A stretch of 64,000 nucleotides of DNA from Tetraselmis striata (lineage: Eukaryota; Chlorophyta; Chlorodendrophyceae; Chlorodendrales; Chlorodendraceae): contig VCJN01001014.1 of assembly GCA_006384855.1 (NCBI GenBank), positions 62,001 to 126,000 on the forward strand. Direction: 5' to 3'. A program made the position numbers and the translations under genes. The notes under the pieces were generated by a model. It had not been told where the DNA came from. It saw only the letters and a program-made list of their open reading frames with translations, and did no database searches. Positions within the stretch are counted from its first letter, which is position 1. Every line of letters begins with the position of its first letter. This document shows positions 32,946-42,433 of the stretch, piece by piece.

Positions 32946-33498
32946 GCCTGCTGCCGCGCGCGGGGGGCGGGGGGGGGGGGGTTGAGAGTTGGGGTGGATG
33001 TAACCCACCACCGGCAGGCAACACAGATGCGAGTGCGCGGCTGTCCGCGCTTGATTCAACGGTGAGCGGCGGTGACCGTGAGGCGACCCCGTACTTCATG
33101 CGCGTGCTGGGGCGTTACACAATCATCAGCAGTTAGGGCGGCTGCATTAAAACGCGCACCTACGAACACCACCTACCGCCTACCACCTACCGTACCACCT
33201 ACATCCGCCCACACCTCCGCCCGTCGTGCCGCACATCGCGGCACACCGCGGCGATGTGCAGCGATGTGCAGCGAGTACTTGCAGCCGCCTGTACTTAGCC
33301 CGGGTACTCCGCGTCGGCGGGCGACACGCGAGCCCGCGTGCGCATATCAATTTGATGAAATTATGGAAACGAGAAATTCATATAGTACTTTACAGGTCGC
33401 GCGCGATAGTCGTCGCTACTGGGTATGAAATCCACGTCCCTCGTCCGTCCCGTATCGTCCCCGTATGTCGTCGTTCGTCACCAGTAGGGCACATTTAC

Positions 33499-33520
33499 GT
33501 CACATCTGAATCTCACAGTG
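33499..33520 (-). repeat. X2 right terminal inverted repeat
   Basis: Perfect 22-bp inverted match to 25297-25318. TCC follows it. Confidence 0.95.
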
Positions 33521-35240
33521 TCCCCGAGGAGCTCCTGGATGTCATCCGTCGGCACCTGAATGACAATGCTACCTCTGGAGGCCAAGCCTGGGCAGCTCTG
33601 CGCACCCGCTTTGAGGGAGGCCATCTTGGCAGGATCTCCGACATGTATGCGGTGCTCCAATCCGGTCAACAGCGCACCGAGACTGCGGAGGCATACTACC
33701 ATCGCCTGGACAACGCCTTCTTGGACTTGGTGGCTGAGGCTGAGGAGCATGACGATGTTGAAGCTCCATCACATAACCAAGTTGTGACTCAGTTCCTGGC
33801 TGGCCTCCGTCCCGAGTACGAGCCCATCATCGGTATCCTGCAGGTGACCGAGGAGCATGAAGGCCGCGCCATCACCTTGGAGGGTGACTGCCTCAAGCTG
33901 GCGCAGAACTACTCCAAGCGTATTGAGAAGAACCAGGCATCGGAGCCATCTGCGGAGGGCTACATAGCCAGTGGTGGCACCAAGCGCTCCGCCCATCTGG
34001 CCACAGGCGATGGATCTGGACCTGCGCGGTGGATGCTGGCAGTGCGGTGGGCCTCACTTCAAGCGGGACTGCCCGCAGCGCCCAAGAGGCAACATGGGCG
34101 TTGGCGAACAGCCGCGGTCGCGCATTGCGTCAAAGCGTCCTACTGGGCCACTGCAGAAGTTTGGAGCTGACATCTGGGGGCCAGTGGGTGTGACGTCCAT
34201 TGGCGGGTTCCGTTACGTGTTTGGGATGACTGACTACTACTCGGCATACGGCTGGGTGGTGTTCATGAAGTCCAAGGATGAGGCTCCGAGGGCTCTGCTG
34301 TTGGTGGTGCGCTATCAGGCGCGTGCATCCCCTATTCGGATACGACAAGAGTACAGCTCGCCTGAGATTGGACAACGACTCAGTCTTCCAGAGTGCGGAT
34401 TTTCGATCTGCCTGCGATGGCCTGCACTTCGTTCCTGAGTTTTCTGCGCCATACTGCCAATGGCAGAATGGTCTGCATGAGCGTATGTGGCTTACTCTGT
34501 CCGAGATGACAGTGGCTATGCTGCTACATGCTGGCCTGGGTCGTGAGTTCTGGGCGCTGGCCTTCTGTGCCGCGATGCACATCCGCAACAATGTCTACAG
34601 TCGGGGTGTCGGTTCTGTTCCCTACCGGCGTCGCACTGGCAAGACCCCATATGTGTCTGGGTTGCGGGTGTTCGGCTGTCCAGCGTATGTGCACGTGGAT
34701 GCCGGGAATAGGCGGAAGCTTGACGCCAAGGCCTTTCGCGGGGTCTTCGTTGGTTAGGGGCAGGAATCTCACACCTACTTGGTGTGGAACCCGGCTACTC
34801 GCCGGGTGGTTGCAAGTCGGAATGTGATTTTGGATGAGGGTTGGCGTAATGCGGCTTCCAACAGCAAGGGGGGCAGTGGGGGTGATGCTGCTGCAAGCCT
34901 TGAGATGTTCCCCCAATACCAGACACTTCTCGATAACGGCGGAGTTGGCAGCACGTCCGACGCATCACGGCTGCAAGAGATAACCGAGGCTCACCGGCGT
35001 GTCGTGGATGAAACGGACGACGTTGAGGAGGAGCTTGAGATTGAGGAGGAGCCACTGACTGCGGAGGAACTGGAACTTGGATCGCAGCGACCCACGCTGG
35101 AGCTGACCCAGTTGGAGACGAACGAGGAAACCGACGATGGCGGGCAAGAGGAACCTATAGTCCAGCGTGCTGAGAGGGACCCCTACCCTGCTCGTTCTCG
35201 CCGAGCTCCTGGGCAGTGGTGGGTCGTGCATCCGGAAAAC
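33521..35240 (+). mobile_element. Copia-3, continuation (gag and part of pol)
   Basis: The Copia reading resumes right after X2: gag, part of the zinc-knuckle region, integrase and the acidic linker before reverse transcriptase. Homology ends at 35240 at a junction with X3-related sequence; no reverse transcriptase, RNase H or 3' LTR follows. Broken in several places and clearly older than the tandem. Confidence 0.88.
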
Positions 35241-37228
35241 CTCCAACACTTCATACATCTACCTACGTCCACATTTCTACCTTGCCACGCCGCCGCCCCC
35301 GCCGGGGGCTGACTCGGACGACAGACGGCCCATTCGGGCTGCATTGTGGACGGTGTGGACGCCGGAACGAGCCCACACTGCCGTGGGCTTGGACTTGTGG
35401 AGAGTGCTGGGCGGCAGCGGTGGTTCCGGCGGGTAGGAGGCCCTTGTCCTCCTAGACGGTCCGGGCATCCGCAAGGTGGCTGTTCTCATGGCCCCTGCCC
35501 ACATGTCCTCCGCGAAGGCTGCCAACTTGGGCGTCGACGCCGGGGAGCTGCTGGTGGCGGGGATCCACGCGAGGTCGCAGGACGGTGCGCGAGGGGGGGG
35601 GGGGGGGGGGGGCAGCGGCTGTGGAGTAGGCGCAGGTAGCATCGTTTGCAGTAGCAACGCAGCCTCTCCGGTTGCATAGTGTGACACCGCCTGGATGTAA
35701 TCCAGCAGTACACGCAAAGTGCAAGTGCAAGCTGCTGGTGGCGAGGATCCACGCGAGGTCGCAGGACGGTGCGCGAGGGGGGGGGGGGGGGGAGCAGCGG
35801 CTGTGGGATAGGCGGGGCAGCGGTTGCTACCGAGTGAGGCGTAGCATCGTTTGCAGTAGCAACGCAGCCTTTCCGGTTGCATAGTGTGACGCCGCCTGGA
35901 TGTAACCCAGCAGTATGCGCAAAGTTCAAGTGTTACACGTCCGTGTGCCCCACCCAAAAACATTGCGCCCGACCTCACTGACGGCATGTCTCGGTCTCCA
36001 TCATCTACTTCCGGGCCGTCCGTGCATGCGTGCGCAACCCGGCGGCAGCAGGCGCCGGACTCGGCGTGTGCCGGCGGCAGAATTGCAAAGCCATGGACAC
36101 GGTACGGGATGCCAAGTCTGGCTAATCAACTGCCGAGGCTGGCGGCTTAACCCCCATCTCCGGCGGCTGAGGGACGGAAAGTGCGTAGAAGTTGATCGCC
36201 AAAGCCGGCATGTAAGCATGGCTGTGCTAGGTTCCTATTAAGTAATGACGGTTTGTGCTAAGTAATTCGTAGGGGTGGACCATGCAGCGCAAGTAGGGGG
36301 CGGTATAAATGAGGACGGGCACATATACTGCTCCACGAAACGACACTGTCGCACGTGTAGTTGAATAGACCCCCCCCCCCCCCGGCCGGGTCGGCCCGCC
36401 GACCCGCCACGGCTTGTAATATATGTCATGCATCGCCGGGGTATGTGTGAGTGGATGCCCCGCCGCCACCCCCCCCATTTACACTTGTGCACTCATTAAG
36501 TTTGGGCTGGTTTCGGAGCAGCACATGTACGTATGTATATACATACAATGCAACGTAGGACGTGCACGGAAAGAGGGGCGGCTGGCGGAGTGCATCAACG
36601 GTGCGTAGAGTAGCGTGTTGGTGAGATTCGGGGTGCATCGGACGCCGGATGCCCATCCACCAGGCGTAAAAGACGCGTAATATTCACACTATATTCACAC
36701 ACAAATGTGTGAAAACCGGACACTCCGTGCCGGATGGATGGGAATACGGCGCCCGATGCAGCCAAAATCCCAGCAACACGCTATTCTATGCACTGCCAAT
36801 GCACTCCATTCGCAACTCCCGCCTCATGCCCAGTCGTACGTGCTTGTGCACGCACGGAATGCTTGCACTGCTCCGAAACCACTGTTACATACCCCGCTCA
36901 TAGGGTACCGATTGCGGCGCATGCACGGCTGGATATTTGTTTACATATACCCCGAGAGGGGGAGCACAGCGTCCCGCTACTCACCCTGCATTGGATTAGG
37001 GGCGACGATTGCAAACAAGACGAGGAGGCGCGCATGTACTACTCCGAAAACACGCGATGTGCCCGATGACCTCCATATCCAGCACGTCCACCGATGCAAG
37101 TAATAAGGACAGGACCCCCCCCCCCCCCCCCCCCCGCAAAGTGGAGGAAGCGTAGGAGTACAACCGGAGCATGACGTGATCCATTGTCGCTTATTTACAA
37201 GCACGGGCAGTGCTGCAGACCCGATCGT

Positions 37229-40218
37229 CTACGGCGGGATGGAGGCGGCAGCGGCAGCAGCAGGAGCCGCAGCCTCAGCAGCAAGCCGCAGCTCCTTCGC
37301 GCTGGCATGGATGCTGGCGTAGTCCTCGTCACTGTACAAATGCTTTGGCAACACAGCATGATCCCCAAAGTGGGCCACATACTGCGCCGCCAACTCGTGA
37401 CTGCGTTTCTCCGCGGCATCACTGCGGGGGGTGATATGTGGGTAGAGTGCCTTGTTGTAGGCTGCCAGGAACGGCGTGTACTGGGTAGGGTCGTCCGCAC
37501 GGCCGCAGCCAGGCAGTCCAAGAAGGTGCCCCCGCCCATACAAGCGGACATTGCCACGCCCGCGACACTTGGGACATGGGTTACCGCCGGACAGCTCAAC
37601 TGGGGCGCCCACGGGCCCGCGGTGCGTCGTCTCCGACCCAAACATGTACCCATGGTATTGTTTCATGTAGGGCCTGTCCTCCTCGGGGACACCCATGCCA
37701 CGCTCCAAGTCCTCCAGGGGCTGCATCAAGTTCTTGTGGCTCGTGATGAAGTCGGCAGCTCCCGGATCTGTCTCCGCCAGCATCCTCTCCGTGAGTCGGT
37801 GATCCTCGTGGCCCTTTTCATGTCAACACATGGATGGCACTCAGTCCCCGCCCCCGTCCCCGCCCCGCCACCGGCCTAGGGGGGGGGGGGGCGCACCGGG
37901 TACCGAATGTGCTTCATGGCATCTCTGAAGCTCACTTCTGGCCCGCGGTACACCTCATTGGGGCGGCAGTGGCACGTGCATGCAAGGATGGCCTGCAGAT
38001 TTGGAGCCTGCCCATCAATGTGGGTGATCTGAGCGGGGGCATCCGCCGGGGTGAACATCAACGCGATCACCGGCCACGACCAAAACCCTGGTGCTACCTC
38101 GCCGGCCTTCTCGGCACCAGCCACGAAAGCGCGCCGCAATTCCAGCAAGGCGGCAAACAAAGCCTTCCTGCAAGGCACACGCTCAGAATAAGCGACGCAC
38201 GGGTCAGGGGTTGAAGGGGGCCGGGGGGGGGGGGGGGGCACCTCTTCATGTGACTCTGATTTTTGCCGGCCCAGGTCTCTGGCGCACTCCTTGCCCAATG
38301 CCACAGCTTCCACGGGTCGACTTTGCCCTCCTTTACCCCGTCATACGGCTTCACCTGCGTGTGGTCTGCAACGTCCAGGTCTTCCGGGGGCAGGATGACC
38401 TGTTGGTGTCACGGGCACACACACGTCATGCCAAGGCGGGCATCGGCAGCAGCAAGGCATCATGTTTTTAGGGGGGTGGGTTGCACCTGGATGCGCCCGC
38501 CCTGAATGCCAAAGCCCATTTCGTTCCATTGCGTATTTGACATGTCGACCAGACACTCCATCGCCATATCCAGCAAGGTCTTCTGGGCGTCAGTCAGGTC
38601 CAACTTAAACGGCGTGGGCTGGCCCGATTGCAACTGCTTGCTGCCGATGAAACGCGCCCGCAGGGCTTGGCTGGGAGATATCAGCTCCATTGGCTGGGAG
38701 ACGTCAGCCGGGGTGCCATCTTCATGCACTGGCGGGTGGCACGCTCGAAGAACCTCTCGCTCCTTTCAGCCTCTTGGCAGACTTGCGCCGCTGTTCACCT
38801 TCAGCCGCCACACACCGTTTGCACTTCGCGGTACGCCGCTTGCCGTTGGCGGTAGAGAACGCGGCCGGTGCAAAGAACACACCATTTGGAGCATGGAGGA
38901 TGCCCGTGCATCCCTTCATGCGAACCTCCTCTATCGGCCTCGGCGCCGGCTCCGGTGCTTTCCCCGCGGCCGCCTCCTGCTGAACGGGGCATGACGGTTC
39001 CTGTTTTGGGACTGTTTCCACTAGCGCCACAGTCGCCCCCCTGGTGTCAGCCTTCCAGCCTCGCACCTGCGGGTTGCATGGCCCACGCACGTGCTCAGCC
39101 CCCACTCTGTGTCAGGGCTGCATGCTACTTGTCAAGTGCTACATGCCAAGAGGGGGGGGGGGGCGGACCTCGGCAATGCGCCTTGCAGCCCAGGGCGTGA
39201 ACGGTCGCAGGCCATTCCTGGGCTTGTCCACCCGCGCACACAAGTCCATGGGGACGATGTCCGTGTCAGTAGGAACCTTGATGACGCCGTTCTGGGCACT
39301 CCGTTGCTGCACAACATTGTTGCGAAAGCTTTTCATGGCTTTCGTGCTGAATTCCCTGCACGTCCCCGCGCGCAACAGTGCAGCGCGACGCTCATCCTCG
39401 GGCTTCAACTTCAGCAAGCAGTAGATGAAGAACAGCACCCGCCACCCGCATGCCCAAATGTCATCTTGTAGCTGCTCCACCGCCACGGGGATAGTGCGAG
39501 CCTCCGCCTCCGCGACTCTCAGGAGGTGTTTCACGTTCTCCCAGCACAAGCCGGCAGGCACCCCCGGATCAGGCGACTTCATCATCCGGGTCACAAACTC
39601 ACGGAACATGGACATGATCAGTGTGTGCTGCGGGTTGGGTGCGTGACCCATCGAGTCGAAGACTAGGGGCTCGGTTTCCGCAGCGTCCACCACCAAGGCA
39701 GTGAGGTGAATGGAGACACAGACCGGAATCACGAAGGTGCGCACGTCCGATAAGGGGTGGGCCGTCGGGGGAGGGTCCTGGTAGCAATGGGCCCGCCGGA
39801 AGGCTGCCTGCTGTGCTCGCACGTCCATCTCCCACTGCCCAATGCTATCGCCCTCTCCCAACAGCTTGCTGCGCAAATAGGCCTCGTTCCCGGACACCAT
39901 GCTCAGAACCACGACGTTTGTACTCCCTTCCGCTCCGCCGCGTCCTTCGCTGAAACCAACCAAGTCTTGTGCGATGTGCGACAACAAACCCACCTCTAGC
40001 AGCCCGGGAGCGTTCAGATCCGAGTCCGGCGTCGGGACCACATTAGGGAACCTTCTCAGCAAGGCCTCCGCGGCGTCTTTTTCGAGAAGCCTCCACAGCT
40101 CCACGTGTACGGGGTCATAGGTACCACCATCCTGTAGCCACCGCTCGAGGTAGGCTTGCAACCTCGTCGTCGCATCTTCCTCAGCGAGGAGCTCGGGGGA
40201 TTTAACATTGTTTGACAT
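37229..40218 (-). CDS. Ulp1/C48-type protease fused to a putative 2OG-Fe(II) dioxygenase-like region (X transposon)
   Basis: Start ATG at 40218 in a good context (GCCGCCATGTC). Exon 1 (40218-39169, 350 codons) holds a SUMO-protease fold: H171 (IHLTALVVD), D188 (VFDSMG), Q251 and C257 (LQDDIWACGW). The H-D gap of 17 and Q-C gap of 6 equal those of yeast Ulp1. Exon 2 starts at 39066 with a KCKRC motif; a frame change near 38.75 kb means a small intron or a frameshift. The next exon ends at 38487, followed by 38399-38252, 38167-37897 and 37813-37229. The latter three carry PAQITHIDG (HxD, 38022-38014), TTHRGP (His at 37624) and NVRLYG (Arg at 37546), a pattern like 2OG-Fe(II) oxygenases, with CPKC between. 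The protein would be about 880 residues. The protease call is firm; the dioxygenase call is tentative. Confidence 0.7.
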
Positions 40219-40226
40219 GGCGGCAG

Positions 40227-40252
40227 GTTTAATGGGGGGGGGGGGGGGGGGG
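40227..40252. repeat. G/C homopolymer in the 5' leader of the X3 gene
   Basis: A G-run on the plus strand (C-run in the transcript) ends a few bases upstream of the start codon. The same run is at about 22315-22334 in X1. The family carries such runs in its leader and introns. Confidence 0.8.
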
Positions 40253-40480
40253 GTTGGGTGCCCACGCACGGGGATTTGCGGCGCTGGGTGGAGCGGCGGA
40301 CACTCACCCGCTCCACCCCTACATACGCACATCTTCGTGCACATCGGTGCAGCACAACGGCTTCTTCCTTCCCCAGTACTTTCCGTGCATTCTCTTGACG
40401 CTCTCCCTGTAACCAAATAAAAGATACATATACGCGCCTTACCGCATATATTATCCCGGATTCACTCGGTGAAACCACGT

Positions 40481-42433
40481 ACATAGCGCACGGCGCGCCC
40501 CGCGCGACCCGACTGTTTCGTACCTCGTATACAGGTATACAGGTTGGCCCCGAAAAAGCCCTTCTGCCGGCCCGTGACAATGCACTGTCGGCCCACTTGC
40601 AGCAGCCGTCACAAGCCTGACGCCCGCCGGGCCTGCTCGCCATCCCACCCAATCTGCCCGCCCAAACCCGGTCCCCACCCCTTTGACCGACCTTTGACGG
40701 TGGTGGTGCCTCCGGAGCTGCCCGATATTAGGTGAACACCTCGCCCCCAGCTACCTGCATGTCGGTAGATGCTGCCCCACCACCCACTCGACACGCCCGA
40801 TGCCTGTCACCGTGAGAAGTTGCAATCACGAACCACGCCCGCTCACCGGCTGAAAACGGTCCCCACGGGTGCGTATGTGTGGTATGCATAGACCTACACG
40901 GGGGTTTGCGTCATTATCGAGTGTGCAGCCCGTCATTGCGTCTCGCGTGCCGGGGGGTTAACCGTGCTGTGCCGCGTGCGGGTGCAGATGGCGGGCCGCG
41001 GCTGCCAACGCTTGTTTGCTGACACGAGATCAGGGCCTATGTCACCCGTCTTGTCTTGGTCCCTGATCTCGTCACCCTTGGTCCCTTCCCGCCCGCTGAC
41101 CGGGCGCCAGCCGGCCGTAAGCGGCCGGCGGAGGTGAGTTGCCCGCCTTCACGTCTCGGTTGGCGTTGGTGCTGCGGCATCGCGCACTCGCCACTCACAC
41201 AGGCAGCGCGCGCGCGAGAGTTACCCGGCCTCGCAACACCCGCTCCATCTGTGTAAATGGCCCATGAGGGTAGGTATGGGTGTTGGCTACGTACCCTCAG
41301 GTGCGTGGGTGTATGTGTTGTGCGTGTGCGGAGCCTCTTTGAGCTGCTCATGGTGCGCTCGGCCCCCCGTTTTCGGCGTGTACGCCGCAGCCCGTCGTAC
41401 GGCCGCGCTGAAACCGCTGCACAATCGGCTGCCGCATGCAGGAACCGGCCCGGCGCGCTGGGCATCAACCGCCATGACCGTCCCGCAGGGCACTCCCCAG
41501 GAGCACCACCGGGACCGCCGACCGGGCGCTGGCCTGCCACGAGCGCCTGACGAAGGTGAGCTGGCCGCCTGCCCTTCGGTTGCTGAGGGGGAGGGGGTGT
41601 GGACAATTACAGTCACATTACGCATTCGCGGTTCAACGCGAGCTCCCCCGTGGCAGCAATTAGTCTAAAGCTGCTCAGAAGGGTAGCTATGGGTGTTAGA
41701 TATGAGCATGTAGGGGCGTCGGTGCTTGTGTGGTGTGTGTGCGGACTCCGGTTGAACAACGCATGGTGTCTTGAATCGCGTATGCGGTGATGTGCACATG
41801 CAGCGACATATCTGGCTATAGTGCGTGCTGCATCAATTGCCTGCTTGTGCAAGTCATGGAGGACGAGCTCTGGGAGCCCGAGGCACCACAGCAGATGGTG
41901 CGCCGCCAGCACAGCGCGCTCAAGCGCGACTTGGCGCGGCGTTGGCTGCGGCCGGCATTGAATACGAATAGCAGCGCATCTTCCCAGAAAGCCAGCGCAC
42001 ATAAAGTTTTGACCCCCCTCCCCCCTCTGCCGCACCCACTGGTTCCTGTAATCTTCCCTGTCCTCTCCTTCCCCCATCGCTAGTGTGATGCCTGGCATTT
42101 GCATGATGGCGAGGCTAAAGGGGCCAGTGCTAGGCTGTAGGAGCTGGTGCCGAGGCACGCGCGGGGCTCGCTTGGTGGTTGCACCCGCAAAGGCGGGTCA
42201 CACGGCTGGGAATGGGAGAGGGGGCGTTGAGGGCTGGGGGGGGGGGGGGAGGGGGGGCATATGGTGACATGGTGCCACCCGAGGTAGTGCCCACCATGAA
42301 TGTGTGTGTGTTGGGGGTGGGGGCGGGGGGGGGGGGGGGGGGGGGGGGGCATTTGGTAGCAGGATGCCAAGGCAATGCTGCCGGCTATCTAAACTAGTGA
42401 CTGCACTTGGATGGGGGGGGGGGGGGGGGGGGG
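40481..42433. other. Unassigned stretch with diverged direct repeats and G-runs
   Basis: No gene is recognised. Two diverged repeats lie about 415 bp apart: GGGTAGGTATGGGTGTTGGC (41268) against a similar sequence at about 41683, and GACCGGGCG...GAGGTGAGTTGCCCGCC (about 41098) against GACCGGGCG...AAGGTGAGCTGGCCGCC (about 41518). Both latter sites look like exon-GTGAG donor junctions, so a duplicated exon is possible. Long G-runs lie at 42237-42257, 42317-42349 and 42413-42436. Confidence 0.4.

Larger units (their letters stand above)
25297..33520 (+). mobile_element. X2: 8.2-kb CACTA-like transposon with intact termini
   Basis: The left end CACTGTGAGATTCAGATGTG... (25297-25318) and right end (33499-33520) are perfect 22-bp inverted repeats; GGTGACGAA is shared just inside. 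TCC at 25294-25296 and 33521-33523 is a 3-bp target duplication, and the Copia gag sequence reads on across it. CACTG ends and a 3-bp duplication fit EnSpm/CACTA. Contents in order: lysine-rich gene remnant (minus), three 370-bp tandem repeats, a block shared with X0 and X3, a Cys-rich ORF (plus), a 188-bp direct repeat, a Gypsy 3' fragment, a GC minisatellite and a zinc-finger/Tudor-like gene (minus). The Ulp1-like gene is missing, so X2 is an internally deleted derivative. Confidence 0.88.
35241..40480 (-). mobile_element. X3: inverted copy of the X family
   Basis: Read on the minus strand, this copy holds the leader and complete-looking Ulp1/dioxygenase-like gene (40218-37229), one 370-bp hairpin unit (about 36.58-36.83 kb), the shared block (about 36.02-36.44 kb) and an expanded 188-bp repeat (about 35.5-35.94 kb). 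The Cys-rich gene between the last two is missing (junction near 36.02 kb). No terminal inverted repeat is seen at either end: homology to X1 upstream fades near 40.48 kb, and the lower end abuts copia-3. It preserves the empty sites of copia-1 (ATGGA at 36093-36097) and the tandem (GATTT at 40273-40277). Confidence 0.8.

Noticed and set aside
37229-40218. Polinton/adenovirus-type protease as source of the C48 domain
   Set aside because: No DNA polymerase B, integrase, ATPase or capsid gene is near, the X ends are CACTG with a 3-bp duplication, and the active-site spacing matches Ulp1.
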